Source of the DNA: Rubripirellula reticaptiva
GTDB lineage: Bacteria > Planctomycetota > Planctomycetia > Pirellulales > Pirellulaceae
DNA: 64,000 nt
Assembly: GCF_007860175.1 (NCBI RefSeq)
Contig: NZ_SJPX01000002.1
Coordinates: 558,001 to 622,000 of the forward strand
Reading direction: 5' to 3'
Shown: positions 16,048-23,376 of the stretch, one piece after another
How positions within the stretch are numbered: the stretch's first letter is position 1
Layout: the number at the start of each line of letters is the position of its first letter
Made by a program: the position numbers and the translations under genes
The notes under the pieces: generated by a model
What the model was told of the DNA's origin: nothing
The model's input: only the letters and a program-made list of their open reading frames with translations
The model's database searches: none

Positions 16048-17466
16048 ATGAAAACGACTCTCGAAGCCGCCCCAAATCATCACTACCACTTCGTCACCGG
16101 ACGTCTGGCCGAGGCCGCCGTGCGGTCGATCGTCGATGAACTTTCCACCAAACATTCGTTCGCCTATTCGATCGGTGTCATGCCGATCACCGTCGCTGCT
16201 CTGATGACGCCTCGATGGTTGAAACGACACCTCGAGATACCCGACCAAGCAACTCATGTGATCGTACCAGGCTATTGCGAAAACGGAATCGCGGAACTAT
16301 CCGGCACGCTGGCAATCCCCGTAATTTGCGGCCCTAACGATTGCCGGGCAATGCCCGAACTGTTTGGCGGAAAACAAATCCAAGAGGAATTTGGCGAGTA
16401 CACGATCGACATCATTGCTGAAATCAATCACGCGCCGCGTCGCTCAATCAACGAAGTCGTCCAAGCAGCGAAACGACTAAGTAACGACGGCGCCAACGTG
16501 ATCGATTTTGGTTGCGATCCATCAACAAGATGCGTTTCGATCGGCGACTACATTGCGGCGATCGTCGACGAAGGACTACGAGTTTCGGTCGATACATTTG
16601 ATACGTGGGAAGCAAGCGAAGCGACGTCGCGCGGCGCTTCGTTGGTGTTGTCGGTGAACGCTTCCAATCGCGATGCATCGGTCGACTGGGGATGCGAAGT
16701 CGTTGCGATTCCCGACGTTCCTGGGGACGAAAAAAGTTTTAAAAAAACCATCGAATTTTTGTCGTCACGCAACGTTCCCTTTCGTTTGGACCCCATCCTT
16801 GAACCGATCGGAAGTGGATTCGCCGATAGTCTTGTTCGATATGCGCAAACTCGCGCAACTTATCCGGACGCTGCGATGATGATGGGGATCGGCAACTTGA
16901 CCGAGTTGTCGGACGTCGATTCGGCGGGGCTTAACTTCATGCTGTTGGCAATCTGTGAAGAACTGAAGATCCACAGCGTGCTGACAACCCAGGTGATCAA
17001 CTGGGCGCGTTCTTCGGTTCGTGAATGTGACCTCGCCAGGCGTCTGACTCACTACAGCCTCAAACACGGCATTCCTCCCAAACGCTTGTCAGATGGACTA
17101 GTGATGCTGCGAGACTCGCGTCTTCGTCCGTATCCGAGCGATGCGTTATCGTCATTAGCTAATTCGGTGAAAGACAACAACTACCGCCTTTTTGCGCAAG
17201 ACAACGAATTGCATTTGATTTCCGCGGGACTGCATTTGCGAGACAATGATCCTTTTCGACTGTTCCAGCGATTGATGCAGGAAAGTGTTTCGGACAACGT
17301 TGATCCCGGACACGCGTTCTATCTGGGCTACGAGATGGCAAAGGCCTCGATCGCACTCACGCTAGGTAAGCAATACGAGCAAGACCAAGCACTTGACTGG
17401 GGCATCCTCACCAAGCACGAAGATTTGCACCGAATCAAACGACAGAGCCGACATTTCAAGCAATAG
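16048..17466 (+). CDS. Dihydropteroate synthase-like protein (DUF6513 type)
   Basis: 472 residues. The N-terminal part (HHYHFVTGRLAEAAVRSIVDEL ... VGVMPITVAALMTPRWL) is the domain placed before DHPS-like barrels in this family. The TIM-barrel part contains ANVIDFGCDP, RVSVDTFDTWEASEA, PFRLDPILEPIGSGF and MMMGIGNLTELSDVDSAG. The C-terminal region (YEMAKASIALTLGKQYEQDQALDWG) is family-specific. Such proteins occur with genes of tetrahydromethanopterin-linked C1 metabolism in methylotrophs and planctomycetes and are thought to act in pterin cofactor biosynthesis; no other pathway gene is seen next to it. Start ATG 16048, in a divergent arrangement with the small-RNA region. Confidence 0.78.
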   Translation: MKTTLEAAPNHHYHFVTGRLAEAAVRSIVDELSTKHSFAYSIGVMPITVAALMTPRWLKRHLEIPDQATHVIVPGYCENGIAELSGTLAIPVICGPNDCRAMPELFGGKQIQEEFGEYTIDIIAEINHAPRRSINEVVQAAKRLSNDGANVIDFGCDPSTRCVSIGDYIAAIVDEGLRVSVDTFDTWEASEATSRGASLVLSVNASNRDASVDWGCEVVAIPDVPGDEKSFKKTIEFLSSRNVPFRLDPILEPIGSGFADSLVRYAQTRATYPDAAMMMGIGNLTELSDVDSAGLNFMLLAICEELKIHSVLTTQVINWARSSVRECDLARRLTHYSLKHGIPPKRLSDGLVMLRDSRLRPYPSDALSSLANSVKDNNYRLFAQDNELHLISAGLHLRDNDPFRLFQRLMQESVSDNVDPGHAFYLGYEMAKASIALTLGKQYEQDQALDWGILTKHEDLHRIKRQSRHFKQ

Positions 17467-17488
17467 AAACCGGTACTGCGAAGCCACA

Positions 17489-18256
17489 TTAGCGAAGCCA
17501 CGGTGCGGCCAATCCGGAAACCCCCAACAGCAACAACAGCATAAGCGTCAGCGTTCGCAATCGATCTCGGCCAAGCCAAGTTCCCAACCGAAGACCTAAG
17601 ACTGAGCTGATCCATAGCGCCGGCGTCGACGCAGTCGCCAATAGTCCAGGCAAGATGATCCGATCGCCGAACGCGAAATACAAAATGGTCAGTCCTGGCA
17701 CGATGCTCATCAGATACATGCCGAACAAGAATCCACGAATTCGTTTCGTGTCCCAATCATGTGCCTGAACCCAGAACACCATCACTGGGCCTCCCATCCC
17801 CACGATGCCTTGCAAGAATCCAGAAACAGGAAACACCAACCACGCCCAAAGAGGATGCAGATGCGTTCGGGGCAGCGGTTTGAACCAAGCAATCGCTAAG
17901 GTTGAAATCAAAACGGCGGCGCCAACGATCTGCCGAATCGTTTCTGTCGACAACGAATCCATTGAGTACAAGATCGACACGCCGACCGGCAACATGGCGA
18001 CGCGACCAACCGCCGGCCAAACTAGACTGCGAGGAACGATGTCCTTGCGAAACGACCAAACGCCCCAAATATTTTGTGGAATCGTGGCTACCAACAAAGC
18101 CGACTGAGCAGCCGGGATCGTAAAGCCGCACCACAACAGCGACGGGACGATCAACAAGCCGGCTGCGAATCCAGCCGCCGATTGCACGAAGATCCCGAAG
18201 CAGAGTATCGCCGCGATCGGCAACATCGAGATCACGTCATTGCTGCTGATGGTCAT
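17489..18256 (-). CDS. TauE/SafE family membrane permease
   Basis: About 255 residues with roughly seven or eight hydrophobic helices. The family repeat is visible twice: FVQSAAGFAAGLLIVPSLLW in the first half and GFLQGIVGMGGPVMVFWVQ in the second, each with the Gly-rich turn and Pro. Family members export sulfite, sulfonates or other small organic anions. The ATG at 18256 was chosen because it starts one base after the stop of the ABC ATPase gene, which indicates translational coupling; the longer frame to 18346 overlaps that gene and begins with a charged stretch. Confidence 0.82.
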   Translation of the reverse strand: MTISSNDVISMLPIAAILCFGIFVQSAAGFAAGLLIVPSLLWCGFTIPAAQSALLVATIPQNIWGVWSFRKDIVPRSLVWPAVGRVAMLPVGVSILYSMDSLSTETIRQIVGAAVLISTLAIAWFKPLPRTHLHPLWAWLVFPVSGFLQGIVGMGGPVMVFWVQAHDWDTKRIRGFLFGMYLMSIVPGLTILYFAFGDRIILPGLLATASTPALWISSVLGLRLGTWLGRDRLRTLTLMLLLLLGVSGLAAPWLR

Positions 18257-18257
18257 T

Positions 18258-19376
18258 TCAGCGAGCAAGCGATTCACCGCTTTCAATTCGCAGCCCAGTG
18301 TCGGCATCAAAAAAATGCAGGTCTTCCTGCGACGCCGAGAAGACAAACGGATCGGACGATGCCACGGCTTGCCGAGAAATTACAGCCGTGAAGGCTTCAC
18401 GATCGAGTAACGAAGTCATCTCCGTACTTTCGCTCACCCGAGAGTGAGCCACTTCATTCGCCGGCATCGAAATCCGTAAAGCCGCGTCACCGCTGGACTG
18501 CATTTCAAAATGCTCGGGCCGAACACCGACAACAATTTCACGTTGCGTCCGAAACGACGAAAACGGAAACCCTGTGTCCAACTGAATCGCCGGACTCTGA
18601 AACGTCCAACGATCTCGATCGATGGACGCCGCAAAGAAATTCATCATCGGCGAACCGATGGTACGAGCCACGTTGATCGACGCCGGACGGTCATAGATTT
18701 CGGTCGGCGGCGCGAACTGCACGATCACTCCGTTATCCATCACTGCGATCGCGTCGGCCATACGCATCGCCTCGTTGCCGTCGTGGGTCACATGGATGGT
18801 GGTGCCGAGCTGATCGTCATGAAGCAGTCGCAAGTCGCGAGCAAGCACTTGACGAACGGGCCCATCGAGCGCCGACAGTGGTTCGTCCAGCAAACGTACC
18901 GTCGCTTTTCTCGCGATCATTTTAGCGATCGAAGCACGGCGGATTTCACCGCCACTAAGGCGGTCGGGCCGCCGCTGTAGCAAGGGAGCGATCCCGGTCA
19001 GCTCGATAGCCCGTTCGATCTGTGCTTTACGACCCTCAGCATCGGCGATTCGACGAGCCGATAAGTCGAGCGATTGGCTGATGGTCAGATGCGGGTACAA
19101 CGCATCATGCTGGAACACCATCGATACATCTCGTTTGCGTGATGGAACTCCACAAACATCTTTGCCGCTGATCACCACCTCACCAGAATCCGGCTTCAAT
19201 AGCCCAGCGATGATGCGAAGCATCGTCGATTTTCCACAGCCGCTAGCCCCCAAAAGCACGATGTAGGGATTCGAATCCTGAGCCGCGTTTTCAGACGGAA
19301 ACCGAAAATTCAGTCCCTTTATGATGTCCACTCCCCCCAACATCGAGTGAATGTCCCGCAATTCGACGTGCGACAT
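18258..19376 (-). CDS. ABC transporter ATP-binding protein (MalK/UgpC-like)
   Basis: 372 residues. The nucleotide-binding domain has Walker A GASGCGKST (43-51), Q-loop VFQHDALYPHLT (88-98), signature LSGGE (140-144), Walker B VRLLDEP with Asp164/Glu165, D-loop SALD and switch His in IHVTHDGNEA. About 130 C-terminal residues form an OB/TOBE-like regulatory domain (VVGVRPEHFEM) as in sugar-type importers. No permease or binding-protein gene lies nearby; the next gene is a TauE/SafE permease one base away. The ATPase may serve a transporter encoded elsewhere, with the TauE pairing incidental, or the pair may be functional. The TOBE part is less well conserved than the core. Confidence 0.88.
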   Translation of the reverse strand: MSHVELRDIHSMLGGVDIIKGLNFRFPSENAAQDSNPYIVLLGASGCGKSTMLRIIAGLLKPDSGEVVISGKDVCGVPSRKRDVSMVFQHDALYPHLTISQSLDLSARRIADAEGRKAQIERAIELTGIAPLLQRRPDRLSGGEIRRASIAKMIARKATVRLLDEPLSALDGPVRQVLARDLRLLHDDQLGTTIHVTHDGNEAMRMADAIAVMDNGVIVQFAPPTEIYDRPASINVARTIGSPMMNFFAASIDRDRWTFQSPAIQLDTGFPFSSFRTQREIVVGVRPEHFEMQSSGDAALRISMPANEVAHSRVSESTEMTSLLDREAFTAVISRQAVASSDPFVFSASQEDLHFFDADTGLRIESGESLAR

Positions 19377-19514
19377 AGTGAATCGGGGCTTAGAATATTG
19401 CTAATGACGGACGATGGAGTTGTTTCCGCATTGTAGCCAAAGTCGATGTGCCGTCCGAGCAGGTCGATTTTGCTTTCCCCCGCCTGTCCCCCCGCAATTT
19501 GATGGAGCCGCGCC

Positions 19515-20120
19515 ATGACGCTTCGCCATATCCTTTCGCTGACCACGCTGCTGACTCTTATCACGTGCGTCACTGATCCAAATCATCGTGTCGCAGCTGA
19601 CGAAAGCTCAGCCAAAATTCAAACAGAATTTTCGGACGCTCCCAACGAGCGAAGTGCATCCGCGGACAAAGAAATCTACGTCCCGAAGAGTGAAAAAGAA
19701 CTACGCCGATCATTAACCCGAATTCAGTTCGATGTGACGCAAAATGAATCCACCGAACCTGCGTTTCGCAACAAATACTGGAACAACAAAGACAAGGGCG
19801 AGTACACTTGCATTGTGTGCGGTCAAAAACTTTTTACCAGCGATACGAAATTCAAGTCGGGCACCGGCTGGCCAAGCTTTTATGCGCCGGCCGACAATAA
19901 GAACGTTGGCTACAAAACCGACAACTATCTTTTCTACACGAGAACCGAAGTCCACTGCTCGCGCTGCAATGCACACTTGGGACACGTGTTCGACGATGGT
20001 CCAAAGCCGACCGGAAAACGCTACTGCATGAACAGTGCGTCGATGAACTTTGTCGAAAAGAAATCGTCGAAGTTAAACGAAGATAAAGCACCGGCTGATT
20101 CGCCATCTGAATCGAAATGA
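19515..20120 (+). CDS. msrB: Peptide-methionine (R)-S-oxide reductase, exported
   Basis: 201 residues. A signal peptide (MTLRHILSLTTLLTLITCVT) shows export to the periplasm. The MsrB fold begins at about residue 58 and holds two zinc knuckles CIVC (Cys99/102) and CSRC (Cys148/151), the substrate strand GTGWPSFYAP and the catalytic Cys171 in RYCMNSASM. It reduces methionine-R-sulfoxide in oxidised envelope proteins. A low-complexity tail (EDKAPADSPSESK) follows. The 3' end overlaps the convergent bioD gene by 100 bases, reaching the catalytic-motif codons. Confidence 0.93.
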   Translation: MTLRHILSLTTLLTLITCVTDPNHRVAADESSAKIQTEFSDAPNERSASADKEIYVPKSEKELRRSLTRIQFDVTQNESTEPAFRNKYWNNKDKGEYTCIVCGQKLFTSDTKFKSGTGWPSFYAPADNKNVGYKTDNYLFYTRTEVHCSRCNAHLGHVFDDGPKPTGKRYCMNSASMNFVEKKSSKLNEDKAPADSPSESK

Positions 20121-20770
20121 CGGTAGGGCAACTCGGCCAAGATCGGCACGTCGGTAAATTGCCTAATTTGCGATGCGTTGGTTTGGATTGACGAATCAGA
20201 CGTGCCTGTTATGTCATTCAAAATCAGGCCCGCCGGATTCACACCGCGATGCCTCGCCGCTTCGATCGTCGCCAAAGTTTGATGGATCGCACCCAATCGA
20301 TTTGCGGCAACGATCACTACCTTTGCGCCGACAAACTGTTTCACCAAATCAATGTTCAGCACACCGTCGGCCAACGGGCTGAACAAGCCGCCAGCGCCTT
20401 CGACGATCAGCAGGTCGCACTGGTCATGAAGCGCATCGGCCCCGCGATGAAGCAGGGCCGCGTCAACACAAGTTCCTTCGGCTTCTGCCGCCGCGGGCGG
20501 CGCAAGTGGCGCCAGAAACTTTTGCGGACAAACTTGATCGATTAAGACCGAACATCCAGCCGCCTGCCACAATGCGGTGGCGTCATCGGCAATGCGGGTC
20601 CCGTTTTCGTCGCGACATCCGCTGGCGACCGGCTTATAGACACCGACTCGTTTGCCGGATCGAGAAAGTGCCCGGGCGACGGCACAGGCCACGAAGGTCT
20701 TTCCCACGTCCGTATCGGTGCCTGCAAAGAAGAGCGTTAGAGGCGTAGGATGTTGGGGCGACAACATCAT
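20021..20770 (-). CDS. bioD: ATP-dependent dethiobiotin synthetase
   Basis: About 249 residues. The P-loop FFAGTDTDVGKTFVACAVA is characteristic, with VGVYKPVASGCRD, LLIVEGAGGLFSPLADG and VVIVAANRLGAIHQTLATI following. It closes the ureido ring in biotin synthesis using CO2 and ATP in the cytoplasm. The ATG-ATG pair at 20770/20767 follows GGAAAC and fits the family start better than the TTG at 20791. The last about 30 residues (SFNFDDFFSTKFIDALFMQ) lie on the strand opposite msrB and are unlike the usual BioD end, suggesting read-through into neighbouring sequence. No other bio genes are in the window. Confidence 0.92.
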   Translation of the reverse strand: MMLSPQHPTPLTLFFAGTDTDVGKTFVACAVARALSRSGKRVGVYKPVASGCRDENGTRIADDATALWQAAGCSVLIDQVCPQKFLAPLAPPAAAEAEGTCVDAALLHRGADALHDQCDLLIVEGAGGLFSPLADGVLNIDLVKQFVGAKVVIVAANRLGAIHQTLATIEAARHRGVNPAGLILNDITGTSDSSIQTNASQIRQFTDVPILAELPYRHFDSDGESAGALSSFNFDDFFSTKFIDALFMQ

Positions 20771-20798
20771 TTTGTTTCCGTTTCGTTTCAATTGTTAG

Positions 20799-21680
20799 AT
20801 GAAGGACCAGATCGTGGGACGCAATGTTCGCCTATCGTTAGTTCAAATGCGAGACGCTGGCTCCGTTTCCGCCAACATCGCGGCGGCAACAAAGTGGATC
20901 GAAGAGGCAGCCGGCGACGGCGGCCAAGTCATTTGTCTGCAAGAGTTGTTTACCGGCCCCTATCCTTGCCAATCGGAAGACCACTGCATGTTCGACTTGG
21001 CCGAATCGATCCCGGGCCCGTCGACCAATGAGCTATCGAAGATTGCTGCTCAACACGACGTCGTGATCGTCGCGCCGCTATTTGAACGCCGAGCACCGGG
21101 GCTTTACCACAATACGGTCGCCGTGATTGACGCCGACGGCAGTATCGCGGGCATCTACCGCAAAATGCACATTCCCGATGATCCGTTATTTTACGAAAAG
21201 TTCTACTTCACGCCTGGCGATCTTGGATTTACGCCAATCCAGACTCGATACGCGAAACTCGGCGTGGGAATCTGTTGGGACCAGTGGTATCCCGAAGCGG
21301 CGCGGTTGTTCGCACTTGCCGGTGCCGAGATCCTGCTTTATCCGACCGCGATTGGCTGGATAGACGAAGAAAAAGACGAGTTCGGCAGCGGCCAGCAAGA
21401 TGCTTGGCAAACGTCGATGCGAGCTCACTCGATCGCCAATGGGTTGTGGCTCGGTGCCGCTAACCGAGTCGGCATCGAAGGCCGGCTGGAGTTCTGGGGA
21501 ACGTCGTTCATCACCTCCCCGCGCGGCGAGGTGGTCGCCCAAGCTGGCACGTCTGAAGAATGTGTCGTCACTACGGATTGCCAAATCGACGATATCGATG
21601 TGGTCCGGACTCACTGGCCTTTCCTGAGAGACCGCCGAATCGACGCTTACGAAGGACTAACGAAGCGATACTTGGACTAG
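20799..21680 (+). CDS. aguB: N-carbamoylputrescine amidase (carbon-nitrogen hydrolase)
   Basis: 293 residues, the usual length. The nitrilase-superfamily catalytic triad is visible: Glu49 in LQELFTGPY, Lys122 in YRKMHIPDDP and Cys159 in GICWDQWYPEAAR. The segments FYEKFYFTPGD, PTAIGW and WQTSMRAHSIANGLW match plant and bacterial N-carbamoylputrescine amidases, which complete the agmatine route to putrescine. It should be cytosolic. It is divergent from bioD with only 28 bases between starts, so the promoters must overlap. The partner agmatine deiminase (aguA) is not seen here. Confidence 0.9.
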   Translation: MKDQIVGRNVRLSLVQMRDAGSVSANIAAATKWIEEAAGDGGQVICLQELFTGPYPCQSEDHCMFDLAESIPGPSTNELSKIAAQHDVVIVAPLFERRAPGLYHNTVAVIDADGSIAGIYRKMHIPDDPLFYEKFYFTPGDLGFTPIQTRYAKLGVGICWDQWYPEAARLFALAGAEILLYPTAIGWIDEEKDEFGSGQQDAWQTSMRAHSIANGLWLGAANRVGIEGRLEFWGTSFITSPRGEVVAQAGTSEECVVTTDCQIDDIDVVRTHWPFLRDRRIDAYEGLTKRYLD

Positions 21681-21905
21681 GCATAGAACAGGGCCTCACC
21701 TGCGACTTCCCAATAAACGTGGCACAACCACTCGATTCCTGTTCGCAACGTGCCACCTCGCGATGGCGTCGACGCTGAATATATCGCAACCACGGATTTT
21801 GCGACCTTTCCGGCCTCGCTGGAAAAGCCGACAGCCGATTGCTAGCAAATGCCGATCCCTTCATTTGGACCCGTTGGCTTTCCAAATTTAGCGAGTGACA
21901 TTTCG

Positions 21906-22169
21906 ATGCGACGTTCTTTAATCATCGCGCTAGGCATCATGGCGATCATTCTGGGTGTCGAATTCTTATTGATCGAAAGCGCCAATCTCTACGCTGCAGC
22001 CGATACCCAGCCGTCCTCCTTTATCAATCCGGCTGGCAGTCCGTCCAGCAACGTCAGCGTTTGGCAGCCCAAAGAATGGATGCCGTGGGCATCGCTGGCC
22101 GCGGGCACGATCACGGTACTGTACGCATTCACGCTGCCGCGACGGTGGCGTAGCGGCGCAGTCGCCTAG
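21906..22169 (+). CDS. Small predicted membrane protein
   Basis: An 87-residue frame from ATG 21906, with one hydrophobic segment at the N-terminus (LIIALGIMAIILGVEFLLI), a polar middle (QPSSFINPAGSPSSNVSVWQPKEW) and a second hydrophobic segment (WASLAAGTITVLYAFTL) before an Arg-rich end. Both ends are predicted cytoplasmic. The frame extends to 21849, but the membrane segment begins right after the inner ATG. No family recognised; the layout suggests a real small membrane protein. Confidence 0.55.
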   Translation: MRRSLIIALGIMAIILGVEFLLIESANLYAAADTQPSSFINPAGSPSSNVSVWQPKEWMPWASLAAGTITVLYAFTLPRRWRSGAVA

Positions 22170-22211
22170 CAACATCACTTCGACTCGCCGCGCCTATTGA
22201 CGCAAACGGAC

Positions 22212-22229
22212 TTGCGATCTACCTTGCAA
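22212..22229. promoter_or_regulatory. LysR-box-like inverted repeat
   Basis: TTGC-N10-GCAA lies 59 bases before the start of the LysR-type regulator, and a TTGACG -35-like hexamer precedes it. A second AT-rich palindrome, TATTAA-AA-TTAATA, is at 22258-22271. Both fit an autoregulatory site; no binding evidence exists. Confidence 0.35.
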
Positions 22230-22287
22230 TCAACGGCTTTCATGCTAAAAACCGCTGTATTAAAATTAATAATGGTAGCCTGCTCCG

Positions 22288-23262
22288 TTGCACCTCCGAA
22301 CGCTTGAACTTTTCTGTACCATCGCCGAACAACGCAGCTTTTCAAAAGCTGCGGCTGCTCACGATTTGACGCAGAGCGCGGCCAGCCAAGCGATCGGGCA
22401 TCTTGAAGAATCCCTGGGCGTGCGATTGATCGACCGATCGAAACGCCCGCTGGTGCTAACGGCCGAGGGCACGACTTACTTACGTGGCCTGCGCGGTGTG
22501 CTGCGGAGCTATCAGAGGCTCGAAAAAGAAGTCCGCAGCATTAGCTGTGTGCTTCGCGGCCAAATCACGATTGGGACGATCGTTTCGGTTGGACTCAGCT
22601 ACATGCCATCAGCGACGGACGAGTTTGCTCGCGTCCACCCCGAAGTGGACGTCAACACTGAATTCGGATCGGCAGACCGCGTCGTTGAAATGACGACGGA
22701 GGGCGAAGTTGACTTTGGTTTGGTAAGCTTCCCCCGAAGCACCAAGCAAATTCAGTGCATTCCGTGGCAGAAAGAACCCATGCGGATCGTATGTTCGGCT
22801 GAGCATCCGCTGGCGGCTAACCACGAAATCACACTGAATCAACTTCGTGGCGCGGACATGATCGGGTTCGACCGCGGACTTATTTTAAGACAAGAAATCG
22901 ACCGCTGTTTATCCAAAGCTGGTGTTTCGGTCAACGTGCGTATGGAGTTCGACAACGTCGACTCGATGATCCGGGCGATTCAAGCCAATCGTGGCATGGG
23001 AATTATCCCAGAGGCGGCTGTGCGCCGCGAAACGGCTACTGGCTCATTACGAGTGGTGGCTTGCAAAGAGTGGCGCATGACGCGTCCGCTCGGAATGATA
23101 TTCCGTCGATCAGGACGTCTCAGTCGAGCCGCAAGCGAGTTTGGATCGCTATTGCTCGGGCGCGATATCGATTCGGAAATACGGAACAAATCCGCCAGCA
23201 GGAAGGCTGGTGTGGACGGTGGTTCGATCGAGGCCGGGAGTGGCACTTCGATCGTTGCTTGA
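22288..23262 (+). CDS. LysR-type transcriptional regulator
   Basis: 324 residues starting at TTG. The N-terminal winged helix is typical: LRTLELFCTIAEQRSFSKAAAAHDLTQSAASQAI (helix-turn-helix), then LEESLGVRLIDRSKRPLVLT. The effector-binding domain follows (GQITIGTIVSVGLSYMP ... GMGIIPEAAVRRE). It lies directly upstream of gltB-gltD in the same direction, 114 bases away. GltC of Bacillus, also of this family, controls glutamate synthase, though there the gene is divergent; control of glt here is inference. About 40 residues at the C-terminus (KAGVDGGSIEAGSG) are probably disordered. Confidence 0.9.
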   Translation: MHLRTLELFCTIAEQRSFSKAAAAHDLTQSAASQAIGHLEESLGVRLIDRSKRPLVLTAEGTTYLRGLRGVLRSYQRLEKEVRSISCVLRGQITIGTIVSVGLSYMPSATDEFARVHPEVDVNTEFGSADRVVEMTTEGEVDFGLVSFPRSTKQIQCIPWQKEPMRIVCSAEHPLAANHEITLNQLRGADMIGFDRGLILRQEIDRCLSKAGVSVNVRMEFDNVDSMIRAIQANRGMGIIPEAAVRRETATGSLRVVACKEWRMTRPLGMIFRRSGRLSRAASEFGSLLLGRDIDSEIRNKSASRKAGVDGGSIEAGSGTSIVA

Positions 23263-23376
23263 GTCGCGAGTATTCTCCGGTGCAATTCACTGCGACCTAC
23301 CGCAGTCAGCGCCGCAAACCAACGACCAGGCCACGCTGTACGGCAACACAACTCTAGTTAGAAACGAGCAGGAAAG

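Noticed and set aside
19250-19290. A tRNA T-loop-like GATTCGAATCC near 19268
   Set aside because: It lies inside the ABC ATPase coding sequence and no acceptor or anticodon stem can be formed around it.
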